From assembly GCA_017464765.1 (NCBI GenBank), contig JAFTYK010000008.1:1-64000 (forward strand): a DNA stretch of 64,000 nucleotides. The letters run 5' to 3'. The notes beneath the pieces were generated by a model. It made no database searches and had not been told where the DNA came from. It saw only the letters and a program-made list of their open reading frames with translations. Numbering within the stretch: the stretch's first letter is position 1; every line of letters starts with the position of its first letter. The position numbers and the translations under genes are program-made. Below, piece by piece: positions 16,250 to 25,362 of the stretch. This DNA is from Ruminococcus sp. Its GTDB lineage: Bacteria > Bacillota > Clostridia > Oscillospirales > Acutalibacteraceae.

Positions 16250-16495
16250 TTATGACTCGAGTCGGTAGTAGGTGAGAGTTACTTTATCACCGGGCTTGTA
16301 GTTTTCAAGCTCTTTGAATACATCTCTGAATGATGTGACCTCTTTACCGTTTATCTCGGTAATAATGTCATATTCAAGTATGTCTGTGTTATCAAGTGGA
16401 CCGCCTTCTGAAATTTTGGTAATAAGAATACCATAAGGTACGTCATACTGATAAACCATTTCAGCGTTTACTTCATAACCCATTAATCCAAGCAT
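16250..16495 (-). pseudogene. PDZ domain of the HtrA-like protease, out of frame with the protease part
   Basis: This 81-residue frame contains ISEGGPLDNTDILEYDIIT and INGKEVTSFRDVF, a C-terminal PDZ domain that belongs to the preceding protease. The homologous frame continues upstream as NDLIRYGYVKDRVMLGL to base 16534, where it meets the protease frame with a one-base overlap. Adding one A in the GTAAC at 16532-16536 restores a single continuous HtrA protein. Independent translation from the Met at 16495 is unlikely, as no ribosome site is visible. Confidence 0.75.
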
Positions 16496-17943
16496 AACTC
16501 TGTCTTTGACATAGCCGTAGCGGATAAGGTCGTTACAGACATAGCTACTGTGTTTGAAGGAATGGCAAATCCCATACCTTCATACAATGAATCACCGATT
16601 TTAGCGGTGTTGATACCGATTACTTGGCCGTAAAGGTTACAAAGCGGACCACCTGAGTTACCCGGATTAATAGCAGCATCAATCTGAATATAGTCAACGT
16701 TACTGGAAAGCTCAAGCTCTCTGTCTACAGCGGAAATAATTCCTCTTGTGAGAGAATTCTGAAAACTCTGTCCTCCGGGGTTACCGATAGCAATTATGTC
16801 CTGACCGACCTCGATTTTTAATGAATCGCTGAATTTAGCGTAAGTAAGGTCTTTTGCATCAATCTTTAAAACCGCCAGGTCGGTGCGTGTATCATAACCT
16901 ACAATTTTTGCTTTATACTCTTCTGAGTTGTTAAGTACAATGTTGATTGTATACTGTTTGCTGTCACCAATTACATGGCTATTGGTAACGATGTACCCGT
17001 CCTTTGAAATAATAGTTCCAGTACCTTCGCTTAAGATATCTTCATCGTTGTCCGTTATCTCATCTTCGTAGCAAACAACAGATACTACCGTATCGCTGAC
17101 AGCGTTGTATGCGTACTGCGAAGTGTATTTTTTGTCGTCCTTATCTTTTGGAAGATCTTTGAACTCTATACCTTTATAGTCTTCTTTAGGGTCGTAGGAG
17201 TTTCCTTTTTTATCGTTATCTTTTACCTGAGTCTGTCCTTCGTCAGCCTGAAGCGTGATTTCTTCGTCGAAATACTCGCCATCATACTGAGGAGTAAGAC
17301 TGAAATCACCAAACTGATTACCGTCGAAATTTTCGTAAAAATCAAACGCATCAGGAGATTCTGTGCCATATTGTTCGAGTGGGTTCTTAGCTTCGAAAGG
17401 ATTGTTGTCAGTGCCTGAAAGAGCGCTAAAACAACTTATGAAGAAAGCAACCATAAACACGACGAGTAAACCTATTAGTACACCGATGAGAACCTTGGTT
17501 CCTGTCGGTGTTTTTGTTTTCTCTTTAACAGGGAACTGCTGTGAATAAGGGTTGTTGTTATGGTATTGTGGTGCCTCTTTTACAGGTTTTGTATACTGTG
17601 GTTGAGGCTGATACTGAGGTGGAATCTGACTGCCATACTGAGGAGGATAATATGGTTGCGGAGATGCAGGCGGAATGTACTGAGGAGGCTGGTAGTACGG
17701 CTGATTTGTAGGTGGATTATTGTATCCGTACTGCGGGGCAGGGTTTTGGTTCACCTGAGTAATATTTGGTGTTTCTTTTTGTGCTTTTTCAAAAGCTGTG
17801 AATACGTCGTCCTCTTCATATACTGTTTCTACATCAACAGGCTTTTCCTCTGGTTTTTGAGAAAAAGAGTTTTGTTGTTCAGATTCATTTTCGATAGATC
17901 TGTATTCATCTATCGGGTTAAAATTATTATTGAATTCGTCCAT
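16483..17943 (-). CDS. HtrA/DegP-like S1C serine protease, frameshifted before the PDZ domain
   Basis: The frame has 486 codons. Residues 1-145 are a cytoplasmic, disordered region rich in Pro, Gln and Tyr; one membrane helix lies at about 150-173; the trypsin-like domain follows from about 280. The triad is intact: NSHVIG (His), RTDLAVL (Asp) and NPGNSGGPL (Ser). The frame is correct to residue 470 (GFAIPSNTV), then reads 16 nonsense residues to a stop, because one base is missing near 16534. An intact gene would span 16250-17943 and encode about 565 residues. It follows the histidine kinase by 1 base, as in CssRS/HtrA-type envelope stress operons. Confidence 0.88.
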   Translation of the reverse strand: MDEFNNNFNPIDEYRSIENESEQQNSFSQKPEEKPVDVETVYEEDDVFTAFEKAQKETPNITQVNQNPAPQYGYNNPPTNQPYYQPPQYIPPASPQPYYPPQYGSQIPPQYQPQPQYTKPVKEAPQYHNNNPYSQQFPVKEKTKTPTGTKVLIGVLIGLLVVFMVAFFISCFSALSGTDNNPFEAKNPLEQYGTESPDAFDFYENFDGNQFGDFSLTPQYDGEYFDEEITLQADEGQTQVKDNDKKGNSYDPKEDYKGIEFKDLPKDKDDKKYTSQYAYNAVSDTVVSVVCYEDEITDNDEDILSEGTGTIISKDGYIVTNSHVIGDSKQYTINIVLNNSEEYKAKIVGYDTRTDLAVLKIDAKDLTYAKFSDSLKIEVGQDIIAIGNPGGQSFQNSLTRGIISAVDRELELSSNVDYIQIDAAINPGNSGGPLCNLYGQVIGINTAKIGDSLYEGMGFAIPSNTVAMSVTTLSATAMSKTELCLD

Positions 17944-17944
17944 T

Positions 17945-19489
17945 TTAATCCTCCGATTTGGTGTTTGCTGTGGTGTCTATATATTTTTCCTTTGATGGTT
18001 TAGGCTGTGGTTTGGCTACAAGCGGAAGCTTGAAAGTGAAACGACAGTACTTGTCGGGTTCTGACTCAACATAAATATATCCACCATGAAGGCGCATAAT
18101 GGAGCGGGTGATGAAAAGTCCCAGTCCCATGCCTTTTTTATCCATACTTCTGGATTTGTCTGTTTTGTAAAATCTGTCAAAAACATATCTGATATCCTCA
18201 GGCGGAATACCCGGACCGCTGTTTTCAATAGCGACTGAAATATCATATTTTGTTTCTATTGCAGAGAAAGAAATATAACCGTTTTCGTTAGTGAACTTTA
18301 CGGCATTTTCGATGAGATTGTATATGACCTGATGCATCAAATCAGGGTCAGCATTAACTTTAAGGCTCTTGAAATCTTCAAGACCTCTGATTTCAAGATT
18401 TTTGGCGCTTATTTTCTGCTCGAATCCTGCGAGTACAGTTACGATAACTGAGAACATTTCGAATTCTTTGCAGTTAAGCTTCAGTTCGCCATTGTCGATA
18501 CGTGACAGCGAGAGCATAGACTGAACCAGACGGGACAGCCTTTTTACTTCGAGTGACACGATGTTCATATAGTGTCGATGACGCTGTGCAGGTATAGTGC
18601 CGTCAAGCATACCGTCAATAAATCCTGCGATGGTAGTCATAGGAGTTTTAAGTTCGTGGGATACGTTAGCGATAAAACTTCTTCTCATACCTTCACTTGC
18701 AGTAAGTGAATCTGCCATGTGATTGAACGCAAGCGCAAGCTCACCGATTTCATCGGTGCTTGTAACAGCCACTCGTGCAGAAAAATCTCCGACTGCAAAT
18801 TTTTTGGCAGCGTTTGACATTTGTCGTAGCGGTCTTGCTAAATTATAGCTCAAAAATGCTACGAAAACAATCGAAACCAGTAATGTGATGACGGCTGCTG
18901 TCAAAAATATTCTCATCATTGCCATAGTCAGACCTGATACAAAAGAAGATTTGGTGGAAACAAAACAGAAAGCTACCAATTCTTCGTTTTGGTTATCTGT
19001 AGCAATGATAGGTACACCTGCTGTGTAGTGGGTATCTTCATAAAAATCGTCCAGTGTACCGAATTCAAAGAAGTTACCTGTAGCAGTTTGACCTAAGATA
19101 TCGGACGAGACAGTCTTGTTGATATGGGTACACTTGCCTTGTTCTGAGCAATATTCAAATTTTCCTTTGTTATTAACCACGAAAATATCCGCGTCAACAC
19201 TCTGCGCAATAGTCGAGATAGTGATTGTGAAAAGCTCTGGATCTTCGACTATCAAAGTGCGGCTTTCACTGTTGAAAGTTGAGGCAGCCTTGATAACAGA
19301 AGCAACCTGATTAGCGTTTTCGATGAGATTCTCTTTCTTTTCTTCCTCCCAGAAATTCGCTACGAATATCAGCATAGTTGTGCCAAGAGCTATCATACAC
19401 ATCAGGATTATTGAAAGACTGACTATAACGTATTTTTGAAGAATTGAGCGTCGGATATTACCAGTTAGTTTATTAACCCTTGACTTCAA
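17945..19489 (-). CDS. sensor histidine kinase with HAMP domain
   Basis: The 514-residue kinase starts at TTG 19489, overlapping the response regulator by 17 bases. Membrane helices lie near 20-42 and 190-212 and flank an extracellular sensor of about 145 residues that has two cysteines. HAMP (about 212-265) precedes the HisKA domain with NVSHELKTP (His about 278). The ATPase domain has an N-box (NLIENAVKFTN), GPGIPPEDI and GMGLGLFI. The sensor ligand is unknown. The downstream HtrA-like protease suggests envelope protein stress. Paired with the response regulator directly upstream. Confidence 0.93.
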   Translation of the reverse strand: MKSRVNKLTGNIRRSILQKYVIVSLSIILMCMIALGTTMLIFVANFWEEEKKENLIENANQVASVIKAASTFNSESRTLIVEDPELFTITISTIAQSVDADIFVVNNKGKFEYCSEQGKCTHINKTVSSDILGQTATGNFFEFGTLDDFYEDTHYTAGVPIIATDNQNEELVAFCFVSTKSSFVSGLTMAMMRIFLTAAVITLLVSIVFVAFLSYNLARPLRQMSNAAKKFAVGDFSARVAVTSTDEIGELALAFNHMADSLTASEGMRRSFIANVSHELKTPMTTIAGFIDGMLDGTIPAQRHRHYMNIVSLEVKRLSRLVQSMLSLSRIDNGELKLNCKEFEMFSVIVTVLAGFEQKISAKNLEIRGLEDFKSLKVNADPDLMHQVIYNLIENAVKFTNENGYISFSAIETKYDISVAIENSGPGIPPEDIRYVFDRFYKTDKSRSMDKKGMGLGLFITRSIMRLHGGYIYVESEPDKYCRFTFKLPLVAKPQPKPSKEKYIDTTANTKSED

Positions 19490-20162
19490 ATTTGTAGCCT
19501 ACTCCCCAAACGGTGCGTAGTTCCCACTTATCGGAAACACCGTCGATTTTTTCTCTTATTCTTTTAACGTGAACGTCTACTGTACGGCTGTCGCCATAGT
19601 ACTCAAAACCCCATACCTGATCAAGCAGCTGGTCACGGGTGAAAACTTTATTAGGATTACTTGCAAGATGGTACAGAAGCTCCATTTCTTTAGGAGGAGT
19701 ATCGACTTGTTCGCCATTTACCTTTAGTTCATAGTTGGTAAGATTGATGGAAAGTTTATCCCAATTTACCTCTTTCACTGTTTCTTCTTCAAAAACACCT
19801 GTTCTTCTCAAAACAGCTCTGACTCTTGCTACTACTTCTTTAGCTTCAAATGGTTTTACAACGTAGTCATCAGCGCCGAGTTCAAGACCTAAGATTTTAT
19901 CGAAAACTTCGCCTTTGGCTGTTATCATAATGATAGGACAGTCGGAAGTTTTACGGATTTCTCGGCATACCTGCCATCCGTCGAGTTTAGGCATCATAAT
20001 ATCAAGCAACACAAGATTAGGCTGTTCTTTGTTAAAAAGTTCGAGAGCTTGTATACCGTCATAAGCTATAGCGGTGGAATAGCCTTCTTTTTCTATGTAC
20101 AGTCTCAAAAGTTCGCAGATATTGGTATCGTCATCGACGATGAGAATTTTGCCGTTATTCAT
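19473..20162 (-). CDS. OmpR/PhoB-family response regulator
   Basis: The start is the ATG at 20162 with GGAGGGAT 6 bases upstream; the open frame extends further but without a ribosome site. The receiver domain (residues 1-120) has the acidic pair Asp10/Asp11, phospho-acceptor Asp54 (LLDIMMP) and Lys near 104 (KPFEAKE). A winged helix DNA-binding domain (about 133-229) carries the TRDQLLDQVWG and SRTVDVHVKRIREKI segments. It is the first gene of the regulator-kinase-protease operon. Confidence 0.94.
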   Translation of the reverse strand: MNNGKILIVDDDTNICELLRLYIEKEGYSTAIAYDGIQALELFNKEQPNLVLLDIMMPKLDGWQVCREIRKTSDCPIIMITAKGEVFDKILGLELGADDYVVKPFEAKEVVARVRAVLRRTGVFEEETVKEVNWDKLSINLTNYELKVNGEQVDTPPKEMELLYHLASNPNKVFTRDQLLDQVWGFEYYGDSRTVDVHVKRIREKIDGVSDKWELRTVWGVGYKFEVKG

Positions 20163-20263
20163 AAAAATCCCTCCATTTAACCCAATAGGGTTATTATGAT
20201 TCAGGTTAATTATAATACAATTTATTCCATAAAAATGAATAAATTTAAAACAAAGCGTGTAGT

Positions 20264-20298
20264 TTTTTTGAAAAATAAAAGCTGTCCGAATGGACAGC
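20264..20298 (-). terminator. terminator of the aminotransferase gene
   Basis: On the minus strand GCTGTCC, loop ATTC and GGACAGC are followed by a T-rich stretch; it lies about 50 bases past the aminotransferase stop. Confidence 0.8.
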
Positions 20299-20345
20299 CT
20301 TAAATTCATAGTTCAGTCTTAAGGCTATAACTATGTTTTGTGATG

Positions 20346-21554
20346 TCAGCCCATTTCGTTTATCGTATCGATGAAGCTTTTGATAACGTAATCTGCCTCT
20401 TCATCGGTGATTACGGTATTCATCGGGAGAGTGAGCTGATTTTTATGCTGGTCGTAGGAGTTAGGGAAGTCCTTGATATCAAAACCCTTGGCTTTGTATG
20501 CTGTGAACATAGGAAGTGGCTTGAAATGGACGTTACACATAACACCTTTAGCTTTCATTTTATCGTAAAAAGCATTTCTGTAGTTGGCATCTTTTCCGAT
20601 AAATCGCACGAAATAAAGGTGACCGCTGCTACGATGAGTATCATCACAGTGGTTTAATACTTCGATAGGAAGCTCCTTGAAAGCTTCGTTGTATTTTTCT
20701 ATAAGTTCGTGGCGTCTTTTTAGCATTTTATCGTAACGGTTGAGCTGTGCTAAACCTAAAGCGGATAAAATATCGGGCATATTGCATTTATATTGAGTGT
20801 CAACGACGTCATATTCCCAAGATGTACCCTTGTTTTTAGCGAAAGCGTCTTTAGTTTGACCGTGAAGGGTCATAAGCATAAATTTCTTGTAAATCTCGTT
20901 GGAATCGATGCCCGGAATTTCTTTCCATGTAGCGGCACCGCCCTCAGCTGTTGTCATATTCTTTACAGCGTGGAAACTGAAATTAGTAAAATCGGCGATT
21001 TCACCGCACATTTTACCGTGCCATTTAGCTCCGAAAGCGTGAGCCGCATCGCTTAAAACGATAACTCTGCCTAAAGCAAACTGAATAGGGTTGTCCGATG
21101 GTCTGAAAAGTGAACGCTTTCTTTCAACTGCGGCGAAGATTTTGTCGTAATCGCAGACTATGCCTGCTAAATCAACCGCGATTACAGCTTTGGTTTTTTC
21201 GTTGATTGCGGCTTCCATTTTATCATAGTCCATCTCATAGCTGTCTTTTTTACAGTCAATCAGGACAGGTGTAGCACCTACGTGGTAGATTATAGAAGCG
21301 GAAGCTGTATATGTGTAAGAAGGCACAATAACCTCGTCTCCTGGACCAATGCCTAAAATACGCAGAGTCATTTCGGCACAAGCAGTCTGGGAAGATAGGC
21401 ATACTGCCTTTTGAGTATTGCACATTTTCGCAATTTTCTGTTCGAATAGCTTTGTTTTAGGTCCTGTTGTTATCCAACCGGTTTTTAAAACTTCAACTAC
21501 TTCGTCAATTTCAGCCTGTGTAATATCAGGCGGAGAAAAAGGAATATTCATCAT
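20346..21554 (-). CDS. DegT/DnrJ/EryC1/StrS PLP-dependent sugar aminotransferase
   Basis: The start is placed at ATG 21554 with AAAGGAG 9 bases away, giving 402 residues. It opens with IPFSPPDIT and GWITTGPKT, has DAAHAFGA (cofactor Asp) near 180, and the PLP lysine in HAVKNMTTAEGG at about 198. The family transfers amino groups to 4-keto (or 3-keto) nucleotide sugars. The nearby PglF/CapD-type 4,6-dehydratase (22163) would supply a UDP-4-keto-6-deoxy sugar, so a UDP-4-amino-4,6-dideoxy-GlcNAc product (PglE/PseC-like) is a reasonable guess. It has its own promoter and terminator on the opposite strand from the locus. Confidence 0.88.
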   Translation of the reverse strand: MMNIPFSPPDITQAEIDEVVEVLKTGWITTGPKTKLFEQKIAKMCNTQKAVCLSSQTACAEMTLRILGIGPGDEVIVPSYTYTASASIIYHVGATPVLIDCKKDSYEMDYDKMEAAINEKTKAVIAVDLAGIVCDYDKIFAAVERKRSLFRPSDNPIQFALGRVIVLSDAAHAFGAKWHGKMCGEIADFTNFSFHAVKNMTTAEGGAATWKEIPGIDSNEIYKKFMLMTLHGQTKDAFAKNKGTSWEYDVVDTQYKCNMPDILSALGLAQLNRYDKMLKRRHELIEKYNEAFKELPIEVLNHCDDTHRSSGHLYFVRFIGKDANYRNAFYDKMKAKGVMCNVHFKPLPMFTAYKAKGFDIKDFPNSYDQHKNQLTLPMNTVITDEEADYVIKSFIDTINEMG

Positions 21555-21591
21555 AACAGATATCTCCTTTCTTAGATTACATACCACGCTA

Positions 21592-21620
21592 ATTATACTA
21601 CCTTTTACATATAAAGTAAA
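21592..21620 (-). promoter_or_regulatory. promoter of the aminotransferase gene
   Basis: On the minus strand there is TTTACT (21620-21615), 17 bases and TATAAT (21597-21592), 37 bases before the ATG. Confidence 0.6.
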
Positions 21621-21662
21621 GAGAAAGTTCTTTTCAGTTGTTATACGAGAAAATACAAGAAA

Positions 21663-21686
21663 AGCAGACGAATACTCTCGTCTGCT
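21663..21686. terminator. terminator after spoIIID
   Basis: AGCAGACGA and its complement around a 6-base loop lie just after the spoIIID stop; T-rich sequence follows mainly on the plus strand, so its direction is uncertain. Confidence 0.65.
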
Positions 21687-21699
21687 TGAAGTTTTGGTT

Positions 21700-21960
21700 T
21701 TATAACTTTTTGGCGATTTTGGAATACTTTTCTTTTGTGGCTATACCGCCTCGTATGTGGCGTTCTTCTTTGTTAGTATCGAGGACTTTTCTAACTTGTT
21801 TGTATAACGGCATATTTATGGATTTTAGTCGCTCGCTGACGTCCTTGTGTACAGTGGATTTGCTGATGTTGTACTTTTTCGCTGTGAGTCTAACGGTAGC
21901 GTTGTTTTTTGCTATGTATTCACCGAGCTGTATTGCACGCTCTTCGACATTGTCTTTCAT
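21700..21960 (-). CDS. spoIIID: sporulation transcriptional regulator SpoIIID
   Basis: The protein is 86 residues, the usual SpoIIID size. The helix-turn-helix TVRLTAKKYNISKSTVHKDVS is at about residues 22-42, followed by the basic C-terminal helix HIRGGIATKEKY that enters the minor groove in B. subtilis SpoIIID. SpoIIID controls mother-cell genes during sporulation, so the host probably forms spores. It is divergent from the polysaccharide locus and shares its 202-base upstream region. Confidence 0.95.
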   Translation of the reverse strand: MKDNVEERAIQLGEYIAKNNATVRLTAKKYNISKSTVHKDVSERLKSINMPLYKQVRKVLDTNKEERHIRGGIATKEKYSKIAKKL

Positions 21961-22072
21961 AAACTAACCTCCGAGTCGTTGTGGTAATGTATATGAAAAA
22001 GATGTGCAAGATATGACTGGAGAACTCGCTGAAATGTGATAAGTATACGTGCTTTTGAAAGCTATGATTTTA

Positions 22073-22101
22073 TTGACAATGATATTGGTTGGTTGTATAA
22101 T
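22073..22101 (+). promoter_or_regulatory. consensus sigma-A promoter of the first polysaccharide operon
   Basis: TTGACA (22073-22078), 17 bases and TATAAT (22096-22101), a perfect consensus at perfect spacing. The leader of about 55 bases contains a GTGC/GCAC hairpin and an AAGGGG ribosome site. Confidence 0.85.
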
Positions 22102-22162
22102 TATTCTATCTAGGTGTGCCTGCTTGCACGCTGTACTTCCTTGGGGTTAAGGGGATGAATAT

Positions 22163-24052
22163 ATGAGGAAAGTGAATTTCAGAAAGAATCTCTTGATGAC
22201 AGTTGATGCCGTGTTAATTGCGTTATCAGCGCTGGCGTCAAATGTGATTATGTCTTTAATATGTCTTGCTTTTAAACTACCGCAGGACAATTATGTTGTT
22301 AATGAAGTCAGGATTTTATGGGTTATTTTACTCAATGTTCTGTTTTGTTTCTTTACGCTTTATATTTGTGGAGCGTATACAAGAGCATGGCGTGACTTTA
22401 ATAAAAAAGACTACTTCTACTGTACAGTAGGGGTGATGGCTGGTTTGATACTTAGTGGATTTTTCGCATCACTAGCAGATAAACAGGGCAATCCGCTGTA
22501 TTATTTGGTGAATTTTGCGGTTTCTACAGGTAGCATAATTCTGTTCAGATTTATTTTTAAGCGAACATTTATTGAATTGACTGAGGCTGGTCGTGCTGAA
22601 AATTACGAGCGTACTCTTATTGTTGGTGCGGGTCAGGCTGCTAAGATGATTCTTACTGATATTTCCAACGCTAACGCTGACCCTAATAACCCGTCCCGTA
22701 ACCTTTTACCGGTTTGCTTGGTTGATGACGATCCTAACAAGCGTAATACGAAGCTTATGGGCATTGAAGTAGTCGGTACAACCAAAGATATTCCAAGAAT
22801 TTGCAAGGAATTTAGCATTAAGCTCATCTTGTTTGCTATTCCTTCTTGTACAGAAGAAGAACGTAAAGATATTATGACACTTTGTTCTGAAACTGATTGC
22901 AGAATTAAAATGGTTCCGTATTTAAGCCAGATTTTATTTGATGATAGCAAACCACAGCTTTTGAATCAGGTTAAGGACATTAAAATTGAGGATTTGCTCG
23001 GACGCGATCCAATCACCTTCGATAAAACCGAGATTCGAAAATTTATCGAGGGTAAGGTTTGTATGGTTACAGGTGGTGGCGGTTCTATCGGTTCTGAACT
23101 TGTTCGCCAGATTGCAAAGTATAATCCTAAACAGGTTATAATCGTTGATATTTATGAAAACAATGCTTACGATATTCAACAGGAGTTGAAAATTGAATAC
23201 GAGGATTCACTTGATCTTGTTACCCTTATAGCATCAGTTCGTGATTATGATAAAATGGAAGCTATCTTTAAAGAATACAAACCGCAGGTAGTATTCCATG
23301 CCGCTGCTCATAAACACGTTCCGCTTATGGAAACTTCTCCTGCCGAAGCGGTTAAAAACAATATTTTCGGCACATGGAATATGGTTACTGTTGCTGAAAA
23401 ATATAATGTCGAAAAATTTGTTATGATTTCTACTGACAAGGCTGTTAATCCAACAAATGTTATGGGTGCAACTAAGCGTTGTTGTGAGATGATAGTTCAG
23501 TATAAGTCACAAAGTGGTTCTAAAACCGAGTTTGTTACTACCCGATTTGGTAACGTTCTTGGTTCAAACGGTTCAGTTATTCCGCTTTTCAGACGTCAGA
23601 TTGAGGCAGGTAAACCTGTTACAGTTACCCACCCGGATATTATCCGCTACTTTATGACTATCCCGGAAGCCGTATCGCTTGTGCTTCAGGCGGGTGCTAT
23701 GGCAAATGGTGGCGAGATATTTGTTCTTGATATGGGCGATCCTGTGAAAATCACTACACTGGCTGAAAATCTTATCCGAATGTATGGCAAGGTGCCGTAT
23801 AGAGACGTTGAAATTAGGTTTACGGGACTAAGACCAGGGGAGAAGCTTTTCGAGGAGCTTTTAATGGACGAAGAAGGTCTTAAATCAACAGCCAACAAGA
23901 AAATTTTCATCGGTAATCAGATTGATATAAATCCTGATGAATTACTCAAAAATCTTGATAATCTGCGTGCTTATGCGGAGAAAAACGACAGCGAAAATAC
24001 TGTTGATTTGTTGGCTCAAATAGTTCCTACTTTTAACCATAAAAAGAATTAA
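22163..24052 (+). CDS. membrane-bound UDP-sugar 4,6-dehydratase, CapD/PglF/WbpM family
   Basis: The 629 residues begin with four membrane helices (about 10-130), a first Rossmann-like region (GAGQAAKMI near 152), and the catalytic SDR domain from about 300 with VTGGGGSIGSE. The active-site segment STDKAVNPTNVMGATKR has Met where classical SDRs have Tyr, the hallmark of this family. It converts UDP-GlcNAc to UDP-4-keto-6-deoxy-GlcNAc, the precursor of QuiNAc, FucNAc4N and bacillosamine. It is the first gene of the locus; galE follows after 21 bases. Confidence 0.92.
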   Translation: MRKVNFRKNLLMTVDAVLIALSALASNVIMSLICLAFKLPQDNYVVNEVRILWVILLNVLFCFFTLYICGAYTRAWRDFNKKDYFYCTVGVMAGLILSGFFASLADKQGNPLYYLVNFAVSTGSIILFRFIFKRTFIELTEAGRAENYERTLIVGAGQAAKMILTDISNANADPNNPSRNLLPVCLVDDDPNKRNTKLMGIEVVGTTKDIPRICKEFSIKLILFAIPSCTEEERKDIMTLCSETDCRIKMVPYLSQILFDDSKPQLLNQVKDIKIEDLLGRDPITFDKTEIRKFIEGKVCMVTGGGGSIGSELVRQIAKYNPKQVIIVDIYENNAYDIQQELKIEYEDSLDLVTLIASVRDYDKMEAIFKEYKPQVVFHAAAHKHVPLMETSPAEAVKNNIFGTWNMVTVAEKYNVEKFVMISTDKAVNPTNVMGATKRCCEMIVQYKSQSGSKTEFVTTRFGNVLGSNGSVIPLFRRQIEAGKPVTVTHPDIIRYFMTIPEAVSLVLQAGAMANGGEIFVLDMGDPVKITTLAENLIRMYGKVPYRDVEIRFTGLRPGEKLFEELLMDEEGLKSTANKKIFIGNQIDINPDELLKNLDNLRAYAEKNDSENTVDLLAQIVPTFNHKKN

Positions 24053-24073
24053 TAGTTCGGATAGGAGAGTATT

Positions 24074-25090
24074 ATGAAAGTACTTCTTACAGGCGGTGCG
24101 GGATACATTGGTAGCCACACATGTGTTGAACTTTTAAATAGCGGCTACGATGTTGTTATCGCAGATAACTTTGATAATTCAAGCGAAAAAGTACTGGACA
24201 GAATTGAAAAAATAACAGGAAAAACTGTAACTGTATATAAAATAGATGTTGCTGAAAAAGAAGCTTTAAGAAAGGTATTCTCACAGTGTAATATCGATGC
24301 TGTTATCCACTTTGCGGGGTATAAAGCTGTGGGTGAAAGTGTTGAAAAACCACTTATGTACTACAGAAACAATCTTGATACAACACTCACTCTTCTTGAA
24401 GTTATGGCTGAGTTTGGTGTTAAAAAGATTGTGTTCAGCTCATCGGCTACTGTTTACGGTGTGCCAAAGGTTGTGCCACTCAAAGAGGGAATGCCTACTT
24501 CTTGTACTAACCCTTATGGTTGGACAAAGCTCTTTAACGAACAGGTTCTGACTGATGCCACTGTTGCTGATAAGGATTTATCTGTAGTGCTACTCAGATA
24601 TTTTAATCCTATTGGCGCTCACGAAAGTGGTCTTATCGGCGAGAGTCCTAACGGAATACCGAACAATCTTATGCCGTATATTACTCAGGTTGCTGTTGGC
24701 AAACGTGAAAGACTCGGTGTGTTTGGTGACGATTATGATACCCATGATGGTACGGGTGTCAGAGATTATATTCACGTTGTCGATCTTGCTAATGGTCACC
24801 TTAAGGCTCTTGAATACATAAATGCAGGTCATAAGGGTACTGAGATTTTTAATTTAGGTACAGGTATAGGATACAGTGTGCTTGACATTGTGAAAGCTTT
24901 CTCTAAAGCTAATGATCTTGAAATTCCTTATACGATAATGGACAGGCGTCCGGGTGATGTGGCGATTGTTACTGCTGACCCTGAAAAAGCTAATAAACAG
25001 CTGGGTTGGACAGCGAAATTCGGGCTAGAAGAGATGTGTCGTGATTCTTGGAACTGGCAGAAAAATAACCCTAACGGATATGAGGAATAA
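24074..25090 (+). CDS. galE: UDP-glucose 4-epimerase
   Basis: The 338-residue length and sequence match GalE closely: NAD loop GGAGYIGSH (7-15), Ser at SSSATVYG near 124, and Tyr148/Lys152 in YGWTK. It interconverts UDP-glucose/UDP-galactose and possibly the GlcNAc/GalNAc forms, giving galactose-type precursors. It is co-transcribed with the dehydratase and followed by a strong terminator, so it is separated from the main glycosyltransferase operon. Confidence 0.95.
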   Translation: MKVLLTGGAGYIGSHTCVELLNSGYDVVIADNFDNSSEKVLDRIEKITGKTVTVYKIDVAEKEALRKVFSQCNIDAVIHFAGYKAVGESVEKPLMYYRNNLDTTLTLLEVMAEFGVKKIVFSSSATVYGVPKVVPLKEGMPTSCTNPYGWTKLFNEQVLTDATVADKDLSVVLLRYFNPIGAHESGLIGESPNGIPNNLMPYITQVAVGKRERLGVFGDDYDTHDGTGVRDYIHVVDLANGHLKALEYINAGHKGTEIFNLGTGIGYSVLDIVKAFSKANDLEIPYTIMDRRPGDVAIVTADPEKANKQLGWTAKFGLEEMCRDSWNWQKNNPNGYEE

Positions 25091-25158
25091 GCTTGTAAAA
25101 AATGCACAAATTTGGATATAAAAATTATATAATGTGTAGAAATTTAAAGTTCTTATTA

Positions 25159-25190
25159 AGCTCTTGGGAGAAATTCCCGAGAGCTTTTTG
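25159..25190 (+). terminator. terminator after galE
   Basis: AAGCTCTTGGGA, loop GAAA and its near-complement with one mismatch, followed by TTTTT. Confidence 0.85.
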
Positions 25191-25274
25191 TATTCTTTAC
25201 CAAAATCGCTAGCAAATCGCATAAACAAGCCATTTTTATGTTGTATAAAATGATTGATAAATTTTGTTACTTAA

Positions 25275-25303
25275 TTGACAATATATATGTTTTATAGTAG
25301 AAT
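25275..25303 (+). promoter_or_regulatory. promoter of the main polysaccharide operon
   Basis: TTGACA (25275-25280), 17 bases and TAGAAT (25298-25303), 60 bases before the sugar transferase ATG. It is the only strong promoter I found for the next 27 kb. Confidence 0.8.
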
Positions 25304-25362
25304 ATTAAGGATAAAATAGAAAATTAGGGGTTTTAGGCGAATTTGCGAATGAGGGGTTAGTT

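Noticed and set aside
16532..16540. Programmed ribosomal frameshift in the HtrA-like gene
   Set aside because: The site (TCTGTAACGA on the sense strand) has no slippery heptamer, and no downstream structure was seen, so a simple one-base deletion is more likely.
17560..18003. Plus-strand ORF rich in Arg, Leu and Trp
   Set aside because: Antisense to the Pro/Gln/Tyr-rich N-terminus of the HtrA-like protein and the end of the kinase; composition explains it.
22102..22160. Riboswitch or T-box in the leader of the polysaccharide operon
   Set aside because: The leader is only about 55 bases with one 4-bp hairpin; no known riboswitch core and no terminator/antiterminator pair.
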